From the NCBI RefSeq assembly GCF_963675965.1, contig NZ_OY780935.1:2034501-2098500 (forward strand): a DNA stretch of 64,000 nucleotides, in the 5' to 3' direction. Source of the DNA: an uncultured Celeribacter sp. GTDB lineage: Bacteria > Pseudomonadota > Alphaproteobacteria > Rhodobacterales > Rhodobacteraceae. The position numbers and the translations under genes are program-made. Within the stretch, counting starts at the first letter, position 1; every line of letters starts with the position of its first letter. Shown here piece after piece: positions 53,195 through 61,458 of the stretch. The notes beneath the pieces were generated by a model. That model had not been told where the DNA came from. It searched no databases and worked only from the letters and a program-made list of their open reading frames with translations.

Positions 53195-53865
53195 CAGTCC
53201 CCCGTTGCCACAAGCAGCCAGTTCGGATCGTCAGACCCGACACGGCGCGCAAAGGTCCAGATGTCCTTGTGGCGGTTGATGACATTGGGATCGCCTTCGA
53301 CCACTTCGCCCGCACTGTTGCGCACAACCGAACTGGTTTCACCAAGGAAACGCACGGTAATCTCGGCTTCGTCTGTGGCGCGGTCCAGATCCGCAGAAAC
53401 GATTTCGATTTCACGCAGCCCGACGAACTGGCTGTCGATGGACAGCCCTTCGGCCTGACGCGAGGCCACAACGCCGGAAAATGCCTCAAAGACCTCTTCC
53501 GACAGGAAGGGTTTGATGCTGTCCAGATCGTCATGCTCAAACGCCATCAGGATCATCTCATAGGCGCCACGTGCGCCGTTCAGGAAATCCGCCACGCTGA
53601 AGGACGGATCCACGCGCTTGATCGCCGCCATATTTTCCGCGGCGGGGCTGTCCGGCTTCACATTGTCGTTGATGTCGTGATCGACGCCACCATCAATGAC
53701 CTCGAAATTCTGCCGCGCGCGATGCGGTTCCGGCATCGGCTCACCGGGCTGATCAACCCGTGGTTTTTCAAACCCTTCACGCGTGCCCAGAACGCTGCGC
53801 AAACGCAAAATCAGAAAAATGGCGATGCCCGCGAGGACAAGTATGGATAGCAGGGAATTCCCCAT
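53194..53865 (-). CDS. Tim44/TimA-domain membrane protein
   Basis: Relative of mitochondrial Tim44, with a C-terminal Tim44-like domain. The 223-residue protein has one N-terminal membrane segment (LLSILVLAGIAIFLILRLRSVLG) and the soluble domain at about 85-220 (FLNGARGAYEMILMAFEHDDLDSIKPFLSEEVF). The ATG at 53865 has GGAG upstream. It is divergent from fxsA. The bacterial role may be membrane or transport related, but this is unproven. Confidence 0.87.
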   Translation of the reverse strand: MGNSLLSILVLAGIAIFLILRLRSVLGTREGFEKPRVDQPGEPMPEPHRARQNFEVIDGGVDHDINDNVKPDSPAAENMAAIKRVDPSFSVADFLNGARGAYEMILMAFEHDDLDSIKPFLSEEVFEAFSGVVASRQAEGLSIDSQFVGLREIEIVSADLDRATDEAEITVRFLGETSSVVRNSAGEVVEGDPNVINRHKDIWTFARRVGSDDPNWLLVATGD

Positions 53866-53971
53866 CGGCGTCAAATCTCCAAGCAAACGTAGCAAATGCT
53901 AACTTCCGAACCTATGTAGGTGCTGTAAGGCGCCAAGTCTACCGGCGCCCCCGAAGAAGACAGGAGTTCCT

Positions 53972-54484
53972 ATGTGGCTTTTTGCGATTTTTGTCGCCGT
54001 GCCCATCATTGAGATCGCACTTTTCATTCAGGTCGGTGGTTTCATCGGGCTTTGGCCCACCCTTCTTGTGGTTGTCGTGACCGCAATTCTGGGCACCTAT
54101 CTTGTGCGCCAGCAGGGCGCTCTGGCGATGTCCCAGCTACGGCAATCCTTTGCGACACTCGATGATCCCAGCGAACCCCTGGCGCACGGGGCCATGATCC
54201 TCTTGTCCGGGGCTTTGTTGCTGACACCCGGGTTTTTCACCGATGCCATCGGGTTTTTGCTGTTGGTTCCTGCCTTTAGAACCTTTGTCATGCGCGAGCT
54301 TCGCAAGCGGGTGAAAGTTCAGAGCTTCACCATGGGTCAAAGCGCCGGGCCCCAGAGCCCCGACCCATTTCGCGATCCACGTGCCGGGGCACACCCCGGT
54401 CAGACGATCATTGACGGCGATTGGGAGGAAGTCGATCCCGAACGCCCGGAAAATCAAGGCCCGTCAGGCTGGACACGCCATTGA
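53972..54484 (+). CDS. fxsA: FxsA family membrane protein
   Basis: Small inner-membrane protein known in E. coli for suppressing F-plasmid exclusion of phage T7; the usual role is unknown. The 170-residue protein has three or so membrane segments: WLFAIFVAVPIIEIALFI, LWPTLLVVVVTAILGTYLV and ILLSGALLLTPGFFTDAIGF. A hydrophilic tail (about 115-170) follows. It lies 56 bp before secB. Confidence 0.9.
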   Translation: MWLFAIFVAVPIIEIALFIQVGGFIGLWPTLLVVVVTAILGTYLVRQQGALAMSQLRQSFATLDDPSEPLAHGAMILLSGALLLTPGFFTDAIGFLLLVPAFRTFVMRELRKRVKVQSFTMGQSAGPQSPDPFRDPRAGAHPGQTIIDGDWEEVDPERPENQGPSGWTRH

Positions 54485-54510
54485 GACGTTGATCGCAACC
54501 TGATACAAAA

Positions 54511-54532
54511 CCTCGAATTTCATTTTTCGAGG
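54511..54532 (+). promoter_or_regulatory. Leader hairpin covering the secB ribosome site
   Basis: Perfect 7-bp repeat CCTCGAA / TTCGAGG with an 8-nt loop. The 3' arm contains the GAGG Shine-Dalgarno, 8 nt before the secB ATG. If the message starts upstream, the ribosome site would be masked. A possible promoter (TTGAGA at 54481, TACAAA at 54504) would start RNA near 54516 and remove most of the 5' arm. Confidence 0.4.
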
Positions 54533-54540
54533 ATAAACAC

Positions 54541-55050
54541 ATGGCCGAAAACGGCGAAACCCAAGCAACGCCCGAAGCGAATACCCAGGCCAACCCTGTG
54601 AAAATGCAGATCCTGGGCCAGTTCATTCGCGATATGTCGTTTGAAAACATTCTCGCGCAAAAAGGTCTGAAGGTTGAAGGCCGCCCGAACATTTCGGTTC
54701 AGGTCGCTCTGGACGCGAAAAAGCGCCCGGAAGATCATCAGTTCGAAGTGGCCACCAAGGTCAAAGTGGAAAGCAAAACCGAAGGCGGCGATGCGACGCT
54801 GTTCATTCTGGAACTCGACTACGCCGGTGTGTTCCACATCGAAAACGTGCCAGACGAACAAATGCACCCCTTCCTGATGATCGAATGCCCGCGGATGCTC
54901 TTCCCCTTCCTGCGCCGCGTCGTCAATGACGTGACCCGTGATGGTGGTTTCCCGCCGCTGAACCTCGACAACATCGATTTTGTTCAGCTGTACCGTCAGG
55001 ACATGGTGCGTCGCGCCGAAGCCCAGAAAGCTGCTTCTACCACCAACTGA
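54541..55050 (+). CDS. secB: Protein-export chaperone SecB
   Basis: Cytosolic tetrameric chaperone that keeps exported precursors unfolded and delivers them to SecA. The 169-residue protein has the core QILGQFIRDMSFENILA, ELDYAGVFHIENVPDEQ and LMIECPRMLFPFLRRVVNDVTRDGGFPPLNLDNIDF. The N-terminus is Gln/Glu-rich and the C-terminus extended, as in alphaproteobacteria. It is convergent with dnaQ. Confidence 0.97.
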   Translation: MAENGETQATPEANTQANPVKMQILGQFIRDMSFENILAQKGLKVEGRPNISVQVALDAKKRPEDHQFEVATKVKVESKTEGGDATLFILELDYAGVFHIENVPDEQMHPFLMIECPRMLFPFLRRVVNDVTRDGGFPPLNLDNIDFVQLYRQDMVRRAEAQKAASTTN

Positions 55051-55078
55051 TCTGATGGCTCATGAGGCGCGCACCGCC

Positions 55079-55825
55079 TCATGCATCGTCAAAGCTGTTC
55101 CAAACCGCGCCGTCGCCCAATGCCTCGACAAAGGCTTTATGGGCGGCGGCTTCTTCGTCTGTAATCCGTGGTGGCAGCGGGGCAGGGCGGCGCGTCGGGC
55201 GCCAATTGTCATCAATCTGATCGCCGGCATCGTTTTTCGACTGCCGCGACGGCGCCAGAACCAGATCCGGCTGACGTCCACCAATCAGCTCCAGATAGAC
55301 CTCAGCCAAAATTTCCGAGTCAAGCAACGCCCCGTGCAGTGTCCGCGCCGAGTTGTCGATGGCAAACCGGCGGCACAGCGCATCAAGCGTGGCTGGCGAA
55401 CCCGGAAATTTCTTGCGCGCCATGGCCAGCGTGTCCAGCGCTCGCTCAAAGGGGATTTCCGGCAAACCGATCCATTTCAATTCCGCATTGAGGAATTTCA
55501 TGTCGAAGCTGGCATTGTGAATGACCAGCTTTGAATCCGTTCCGATAAAGTCGAGAAACGCCTGTCCGACAGCTTTGAACACCGGCTTGTCGCGCAACAC
55601 GACCTCGCCGTCCTTTGCCTCGCGCGGCGGCTGCAACAGGTCCGGACCGATACCATGCACGCCGAAGGCTTCGTCGGGCATATGACGTTCCGGGTTGATA
55701 TACTGGTGATAGGTCCGCCCGGTCGGCATGTGGTTGACCAGTTCGATTGCCCCGATTTCAACAAGTCGATCACCGCTGAATGGATCAAATCCGGTGGTTT
55801 CCGTATCCAGTACGATCTCACGCAT
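55079..55825 (-). CDS. dnaQ: DNA polymerase III epsilon subunit
   Basis: Proofreading 3'-5' exonuclease of the replicase. The 248-residue protein has ExoI Asp7/Glu9 (VLDTETTGFDP), ExoII VIHNASFDMKFLNAEL and ExoIII HGALLDSEILAEVYLEL. A C-terminal tail binds the polymerase. It overlaps coaE by 8 bases. Confidence 0.96.
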   Translation of the reverse strand: MREIVLDTETTGFDPFSGDRLVEIGAIELVNHMPTGRTYHQYINPERHMPDEAFGVHGIGPDLLQPPREAKDGEVVLRDKPVFKAVGQAFLDFIGTDSKLVIHNASFDMKFLNAELKWIGLPEIPFERALDTLAMARKKFPGSPATLDALCRRFAIDNSARTLHGALLDSEILAEVYLELIGGRQPDLVLAPSRQSKNDAGDQIDDNWRPTRRPAPLPPRITDEEAAAHKAFVEALGDGAVWNSFDDA

Positions 55826-56420
55826 GGTTCATCCGGCTCCTCAGGGTTTCCAGAACGGCCTCAACCTGTGATCTGGCCGTTTCTAGAGAGTTGGTTTCAA
55901 TAACGAAATCGGCGCGGGCGCGTTTTTCAGCATCCGGCATTTGCGTGCCCAGGATGGTCTGAAAATGGCTTTCGGTCATCCCCGGCCGCGCCATGACCCG
56001 CTGTTTCTGCGTTTCGGCGTCGGTGGATACGACCACGACCGCATCCACCGCTTCGGCCCCGCCGGTTTCAAACAGCAGAGGGATATCGACCAGAACGATG
56101 GCCGCCTTGCTGTTCGCGATGAACTGTGCCCGGTCTGCGGCCACCAAAGGGTGCACGATCCGTTCAATGCGCGTCAGAACCGACGAATCCGCCGCAATCA
56201 GAGCTTTGAGCCGCTCTTTCGACACAGCACCGCCAATGATGGCATCGGGAAATTCCTCTGCCAGAGGGACCACGGCTGCACCACCGGTTTGATAAAGCCG
56301 CGCCACAGCCGCATCAGCATCCCAGACAGGCACACCTGCCTCAGCAAACATGGCTGCCGTGGTGCTTTTGCCCATGCCGATTGAACCGGTCAGGCCAATG
56401 ACAAAAGGACCCGCCATCAT
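55818..56420 (-). CDS. coaE: Dephospho-CoA kinase
   Basis: Last step of CoA synthesis. The 200-residue protein has P-loop IGLTGSIGMGKSTTAAMFAEAG, then VWDADAAVARLY and the lid and base region VVVSTDAETQKQRVMARPGM. Translationally coupled to aroE (4-base overlap) and dnaQ. Confidence 0.95.
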   Translation of the reverse strand: MMAGPFVIGLTGSIGMGKSTTAAMFAEAGVPVWDADAAVARLYQTGGAAVVPLAEEFPDAIIGGAVSKERLKALIAADSSVLTRIERIVHPLVAADRAQFIANSKAAIVLVDIPLLFETGGAEAVDAVVVVSTDAETQKQRVMARPGMTESHFQTILGTQMPDAEKRARADFVIETNSLETARSQVEAVLETLRSRMNHA

Positions 56421-57247
56421 GACCCCAGAATATAGTCGCGAGTGGCCGCGTCCACCTCGGGCCGCTGATCGAACCAGCGTTCAAACCCCGGCGCGGCCTG
56501 ATGCAACAACATGCCCAGCCCATCCACAGTCTGACAGCCGCGGGCCGCAGCACGCTCCAGAAACGCCGTCCGCAGAGGGGTGTAAACAATATCCGTGACC
56601 ACCGCGTCCGAAGACAGATGATCCAGCGATACTTTCAGTTCGGGTTGGCCAGTCATGCCCAAAGAGGTCGTATTCACCACGGTGCCCGCGCCCTCCATCG
56701 CTTCGTCGGCATTGACCCATTCACAGACCTTCACGCGCGCTCCGAATTCAGCGCGCAGCGCCTCTGATCGGGTCCGGGTCCGGTTCGACAAACGGATTTC
56801 CGGTACACCAGCGTCCAACAACGACGCAATCACCGCACGCGCTGCGCCCCCTGCGCCCAAAACAACGGCCGGACCAGATTTCGGATCCCAGTCAGCCCCT
56901 GTGCGAAGATTTTCTATAAACCCGTAACCATCCGTATTATCAGCATAAAGTGATCCATCAGGGCGAAATATCAACGTATTCGCCGCCCCGATCAGAGCGG
57001 CACGATCCGTTACGATATCGGCCAGCCCCAAGACGGTTTCCTTGTGCGGAATGGTCACATTTGCGCCGACAAAGCCCATTTTGGGCATGGCTTTCAACAC
57101 TTCGGCCAGATCCGCCTGGGCCACATCCAAATGCACGTAATGCCCGGCAATCCCATAGCGTTTCAGCCAGTACCCATGCAGTTTTGGCGATTGGCTGTGC
57201 GCGATCGGGCTGCCGATGACCCCGGCCAAAGGTATCTTGTTGCTCAT
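56417..57247 (-). CDS. aroE: Shikimate dehydrogenase (biosynthetic)
   Basis: Reduces 3-dehydroshikimate to shikimate with NADPH in aromatic amino acid synthesis. The 276-residue protein has the intact substrate motif S18-x-S20 (GSPIAHSQSPKLHGYWL), the catalytic Lys in NVTIPHKETVLGL, AVVLGAGGAARAVIASLLDAG and the NADP-binding NRTRTR. It contrasts with the divergent paralogue at 13968-14774. It overlaps maf and coaE by 4 bases each. Confidence 0.96.
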   Translation of the reverse strand: MSNKIPLAGVIGSPIAHSQSPKLHGYWLKRYGIAGHYVHLDVAQADLAEVLKAMPKMGFVGANVTIPHKETVLGLADIVTDRAALIGAANTLIFRPDGSLYADNTDGYGFIENLRTGADWDPKSGPAVVLGAGGAARAVIASLLDAGVPEIRLSNRTRTRSEALRAEFGARVKVCEWVNADEAMEGAGTVVNTTSLGMTGQPELKVSLDHLSSDAVVTDIVYTPLRTAFLERAAARGCQTVDGLGMLLHQAAPGFERWFDQRPEVDAATRDYILGS

Positions 57248-57849
57248 GACGCGATCATCCCTCTTTCCCGAAGATAACTGAGAACCTGCAAGAGCGGCAG
57301 CCCAAGAACCGTGAAATAGTCACCGTCCACCCGGGAAAACAGCCGCACACCTTCTTCTTCCAGTTTATAGCACCCAACCGCATGCTGAACGCTCTGCCAA
57401 TTGCGCGCAAGGTAATCGTCCAGATAGCTGTCGGAAAGCTTATGCATTTCCAGACGCACCTCACCGACGTGTCGCCATTTGGGTTCACCGTTCTCATAGA
57501 TCACCGCGGCCGACAGCAGTTTATGACGCCCGCCACGCATTTCAGACAAAAGCGCAAAGGCCTCGTCCTGGCTTTCCGCCTTAGAGATCAGCCGTCCTTT
57601 GAAAGAAAGCGTCTGATCGCAGCCGATCACCATCGCCTCTGGATGGCGGATCGACACTTTGCGCGCTTTTCCTTCTGCCAGAGCATCCGCGATATCGCGC
57701 GGCGTAGCCCCCTCGGCCAAAAGCGCGTCTTTAACCGCCTCTTCATCAATGCGGCCAGGCACAACGTCAAAGTCGATCCCCGCATTGCGCAGCAGAGTTT
57801 TCCGAATGTCCGAACCAGACGCGAGAATAAGACGATCGGGGATGTTCAT
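57244..57849 (-). CDS. maf: Maf-family nucleotide pyrophosphatase
   Basis: Nucleoside triphosphate pyrophosphatase that removes modified or non-canonical nucleotides. The 201-residue protein begins LILASGSDIRKTLLRNAGIDF, with the catalytic Asp in MVIGCDQTLSF and the C-terminal YFTVLGLPLLQVL. It is the first minus-strand gene left of the predicted replication origin. Confidence 0.92.
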   Translation of the reverse strand: MNIPDRLILASGSDIRKTLLRNAGIDFDVVPGRIDEEAVKDALLAEGATPRDIADALAEGKARKVSIRHPEAMVIGCDQTLSFKGRLISKAESQDEAFALLSEMRGGRHKLLSAAVIYENGEPKWRHVGEVRLEMHKLSDSYLDDYLARNWQSVQHAVGCYKLEEEGVRLFSRVDGDYFTVLGLPLLQVLSYLRERGMIAS

Positions 57850-58255
57850 GACTCTGTTGAAAACTCCTGTGTGTTTAAGGTGATCAAACCGGGGAAAGCG
57901 GGAACCTGACCTTCCACAGGGGATAACAGGACCCGTTCAGGGATTCCACGCGCCTCTTTTCCTCGGTGTGCAAATGAAATCCATATGCTCTGGAAAAGTG
58001 AAATTATCACGGCCCTCAAGAAAAATACCCACAGTTTTTCGAAAAATATTCCATTCAACATTTTGTTTTCATTTATTTTCTAAAAAACCATCCCAAGCTG
58101 TGTATAAGATGATTTCAGTTTTTCTGCCTGCAAACAAAGCTGTGGAAATTTCAATAATCCACGTTATCCACAGGACCTACATAATCATCATCTTTCTTTT
58201 TTTCTTTTAATATTATTTAGAAGAGATGTTCTTTTCTAAGCTTCAGGAGATATTC
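57850..58255. other. Predicted chromosomal replication origin (oriC)
   Basis: 406-bp gap with the lowest GC in the window (about 58000-58230). It contains a consensus DnaA box TTATCCACA (58164-58172, plus) and TTATACACA (58099-58107, minus). Weaker boxes lie at 58141-58149 (TGTGGAAAT) and around 57915-57925. Genes on each side point away from it, and parS sites and parA lie 3-6 kb to the right. Evidence is by eye; no skew calculation was possible. Confidence 0.75.
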
Positions 58256-58708
58256 ATGAGCGATATTCTTATTGTCCTTTATCCTTGGACCAAATCGCTG
58301 CATGTCATTTCTGTTATCGCCTGGATGGCAGGGATCTTCTATTTGCCCCGTCTCTATGTGCGGCATACTGAAAGCGTCGAAAATGGCAGTGAAACAGATA
58401 TTCTGTTTCAGGACATGGAACAAAAGCTCCTCAGATTGATCATGAACCCGGCGATGATTTCGACATGGATCTTTGGTCTGTGTCTTGTGTTTACGCCCGG
58501 TATCGTGGACTGGTCTGCCGGCTGGTCCTGGATCAAGGCGGCCTGTGTGATCGCCATGACCTGGTTTCATCACTGGCTTAGCCTTCGCAGAAAAGAGTTC
58601 GCGGCGGGCAAAAACACCCGAACGGGCCGCCAATATCGCATCATGAACGAGTTTCCGACGCTTCTGATGATCTTCATCGTGATCATGATCATCGCCAAGC
58701 CGTTCTGA
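58256..58708 (+). CDS. hemJ: Protoporphyrinogen oxidase HemJ
   Basis: Heme-synthesis membrane protein that oxidises protoporphyrinogen IX. The 150-residue protein has four membrane helices and the conserved His and Arg in KSLHVISVIAWMAGIFYLPRLYVRHTE and CVIAMTWFHHWLS. The ATG at 58256 is preceded by AGGAG. It is the first gene right of the predicted origin. hemE, often in this place in relatives, is not seen. Confidence 0.93.
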   Translation: MSDILIVLYPWTKSLHVISVIAWMAGIFYLPRLYVRHTESVENGSETDILFQDMEQKLLRLIMNPAMISTWIFGLCLVFTPGIVDWSAGWSWIKAACVIAMTWFHHWLSLRRKEFAAGKNTRTGRQYRIMNEFPTLLMIFIVIMIIAKPF

Positions 58709-58714
58709 GAAAGA

Positions 58715-58743
58715 TTGACTCGCGACGCCACACTCCCTATCTA
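58715..58743 (+). promoter_or_regulatory. Possible rho promoter
   Basis: TTGACT (58715-58720), 17-nt spacer, TATCTA (58738-58743), just past the hemJ stop and 89 bp before the rho start. The -35 is good and the -10 weak. The remaining leader could host the autoregulation by Rho-dependent attenuation known in other bacteria. Confidence 0.4.
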
Positions 58744-58831
58744 GGCAAAAATCCCGGCCGTCCGGCAGAGGGATTCTCCTGCGACATTTTACCAAGAAGC
58801 CGCATAGCGATGCGGTTCATACGGATATTTC

Positions 58832-60103
58832 ATGAGCGTGACCTCCCTCAATCTTGCCGATCTGAAAGCCAAGAGCCCGAAGGATCTTCTGTCTATGGCA
58901 GAAGAGCTGGAAATCGAAAACGCATCGACGATGCGCAAGGGCGACATGATGTTCGCCATTCTCAAAGAGCGTGCGGAAGATGGCTGGGAAATTTCCGGTG
59001 ATGGCGTTCTGGAGGTGCTTCAGGACGGCTTTGGCTTCCTGCGTTCGCCCGAAGCGAACTATCTGCCGGGTCCTGACGACATCTACGTTTCTCCTGATGT
59101 CATCCGTCAGCATGGTTTGCGTACCGGGGACACGGTCGAAGGCGTGATGCAGGCACCGCTGGAAACAGAACGGTATTTCGCGATCACCAAGGTGACGCAG
59201 ATCAACTTCGAAGAGCCGGAAAAAGCGCGTCACAAGATCAACTTTGACAACCTGACCCCGCTGTATCCGGATGAGCGGCTGACTATGGAAATCGAAGATC
59301 CGACAATCAAGGATCGCTCGGCTCGGATCATCGATCTTGTTGCGCCGATCGGGAAAGGCCAGCGTGCACTGATCGTGGCGCCGCCGCGGACGGGTAAGAC
59401 GGTTTTGCTGCAGAACATCGCCAATTCCATCGAAACCAACCACCCGGAATGTTATCTGATCGTTCTGTTGATCGACGAACGCCCGGAAGAGGTGACCGAC
59501 ATGCAGCGTTCGGTGAAAGGCGAGGTTGTGTCCTCGACCTTTGACGAACCGGCGCAGCGCCACGTTGCGGTGTCGGAGATGGTCATCGAAAAGGCCAAAC
59601 GACTGGTTGAACACAAGCGTGACGTTGTGATTCTGCTCGACTCGATCACCCGTCTGGGCCGTGCGTTCAACACCGTTGTGCCGTCCTCGGGTAAGGTTCT
59701 GACCGGTGGTGTGGATGCCAACGCTCTGCAACGTCCCAAACGGTTCTTCGGTGCGGCTCGGAATATCGAAGAGGGCGGCTCGCTGACCATCATCGCCACC
59801 GCGCTGATCGACACGGGCTCGCGCATGGATGAGGTGATCTTTGAAGAATTCAAAGGCACCGGCAACTCTGAGATCGTTCTGGATCGCAAGGTCGCCGACA
59901 AACGCGTCTTCCCGGCCATGGACATTCTCAAATCCGGGACCCGGAAAGAGGATCTTCTGGTGGATGCAAAAGATCTGCAAAAGACCTATGTGCTGCGCCG
60001 GATTCTGAATCCGATGGGGACTACGGATGCGATCGAATTCCTGATCTCCAAACTCAAACAGACCAAAACCAACAGCGAATTCTTCGACTCGATGAACGCT
60101 TAA
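58832..60103 (+). CDS. rho: Transcription termination factor Rho
   Basis: Hexameric RNA helicase that ends transcription. The 423-residue protein has an N-terminal region (NLADLKAKSPKDLLSMAEEL), the RNA-binding GDGVLEVLQDGFGFLRSPEANYLPGPDDIYVS, Walker A APPRTGKTVLLQNIA, Walker B VVILLDSITRLGRAFN and the secondary RNA site KVADKRVFPAMDI. It is followed by mnmE after 27 bp. Confidence 0.97.
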   Translation: MSVTSLNLADLKAKSPKDLLSMAEELEIENASTMRKGDMMFAILKERAEDGWEISGDGVLEVLQDGFGFLRSPEANYLPGPDDIYVSPDVIRQHGLRTGDTVEGVMQAPLETERYFAITKVTQINFEEPEKARHKINFDNLTPLYPDERLTMEIEDPTIKDRSARIIDLVAPIGKGQRALIVAPPRTGKTVLLQNIANSIETNHPECYLIVLLIDERPEEVTDMQRSVKGEVVSSTFDEPAQRHVAVSEMVIEKAKRLVEHKRDVVILLDSITRLGRAFNTVVPSSGKVLTGGVDANALQRPKRFFGAARNIEEGGSLTIIATALIDTGSRMDEVIFEEFKGTGNSEIVLDRKVADKRVFPAMDILKSGTRKEDLLVDAKDLQKTYVLRRILNPMGTTDAIEFLISKLKQTKTNSEFFDSMNA

Positions 60104-60130
60104 TAGTAAGGATATCAATAGGTTATACCT

Positions 60131-61426
60131 ATGGATACGATTTACGCACTTGCCTCTGCCCGCGGAAAAGCGGGTGTCGCAGTGGTCCGGATTTCCGGGC
60201 CGCTTGCGTTTTGGACGGTCGAAACGCTGGCGGGAAACCTGCCGGCACCGCGTCGCACGGCTTTGCGTGTGTTACGCGACAGAAATGGCGATGTTTTGGA
60301 CGAAGCGCTGGTGCTGTGCTTTGAAAAAGGCGCCTCATTTACGGGCGAAGAAAGCGCGGAGCTTCAGCTTCACGGTTCAGTTGCAATCGTAAACGCGGTT
60401 CTGCGGAATCTTTCGGAATTGGACGGGCTACGACTGGCCGAGGCGGGTGAATTTACGCGTCGCGCGCTGGAAAATGAACGCCTTGATTTGGCCCAGGTCG
60501 AAGGGCTTGCCGATCTGATCGAGTCCGAAACAGAGGCGCAGCGTCGCCAGGCCCTACGGGTTTTTTCCGGTGCTCTGGGTGAAAAGGCGGAACGCTGGCG
60601 GCAAAAGTTGCTGCGGTCTGCTGCGCTGATGGAAGCCACGATTGATTTTGCGGATGAAGAAGTACCTACGGATGTCGCACCCGAGGTTCTGAGCCTAATT
60701 GCCGAGGTCATGTTGGATCTGGAACATGAGGTCGCGGGTGCAAAGATGGCAGAGAGAATTCGTGACGGGTTTGAGGTGGCCATTGTCGGGCCGCCAAATG
60801 CCGGGAAATCCACGTTGCTCAACGCTCTGTCGGGACGGGATGCTGCCATCACGTCAGAGGTTGCGGGCACGACCCGCGATGTGATTGAAGTGCGCATGGA
60901 GCTGAGTGGCTTGCCAGTGACTTTGCTGGACACTGCCGGATTGCGGGACACGGATGATGTCGTCGAATCGATCGGCATCGAACGGGCACGGACGCGAGCA
61001 ACGCAGGCAGATTTGCGGGTGATTTTGTTGCCTGAGGCCGGCGCCCGTCCGGAAATGCCGCCACAAGATGGTGATCTTGTAGTGATTGGCAAGGACGATG
61101 ACGGTCATTTTGCCTCAGACGCGCTGTCTGTTTCCGGAAAAACGGGGCAGGGCCTTGATCGTATGGTAGCGATGATTTCTGAAACCCTGAGCGCGCGGGC
61201 CTCTGCCGCATCCTCGGCCATTCGGGAACGGCATCGCGTGGCCATGAAAGATGCTTTGCTCTCTTTGGAATCAGCGCGAAATGAGGTATTGCTCGGCGCA
61301 GACCGGACTGAGATCGCTGCGGAGAATCTGCGCCGCGCGGTATATGCGCTCAATTGTCTCGTCGGCCGGATCGATGTTGAAAATATCCTTGGGGAAATTT
61401 TCTCGAGTTTCTGCATCGGTAAGTGA
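60131..61426 (+). CDS. mnmE: tRNA modification GTPase MnmE
   Basis: With MnmG it adds the carboxymethylaminomethyl group to wobble uridine 34 of certain tRNAs. The 431-residue protein has an N-terminal folate-binding domain (IYALASARGKAGVAVVRISG), the G domain P-loop VGPPNAGKSTLLNALSGRDAAI, DTAGLRDT, and the C-terminal FCIGK with the catalytic Cys. It is 24 bp before mnmG; the pair is a functional unit. Confidence 0.97.
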   Translation: MDTIYALASARGKAGVAVVRISGPLAFWTVETLAGNLPAPRRTALRVLRDRNGDVLDEALVLCFEKGASFTGEESAELQLHGSVAIVNAVLRNLSELDGLRLAEAGEFTRRALENERLDLAQVEGLADLIESETEAQRRQALRVFSGALGEKAERWRQKLLRSAALMEATIDFADEEVPTDVAPEVLSLIAEVMLDLEHEVAGAKMAERIRDGFEVAIVGPPNAGKSTLLNALSGRDAAITSEVAGTTRDVIEVRMELSGLPVTLLDTAGLRDTDDVVESIGIERARTRATQADLRVILLPEAGARPEMPPQDGDLVVIGKDDDGHFASDALSVSGKTGQGLDRMVAMISETLSARASAASSAIRERHRVAMKDALLSLESARNEVLLGADRTEIAAENLRRAVYALNCLVGRIDVENILGEIFSSFCIGK

Positions 61427-61442
61427 TGAAGGACGTAAGGAG

Positions 61443-61458
61443 TGTTTCACGTGAAACA
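61443..61458. promoter_or_regulatory. parS site 1 (in the mnmG start region)
   Basis: Perfect 16-bp palindrome TGTTTCACGTGAAACA, the consensus ParB/Spo0J binding site for chromosome partition. It covers the spacer between the mnmG ribosome site and the GTG at 61451, and the first codons. Confidence 0.93.
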
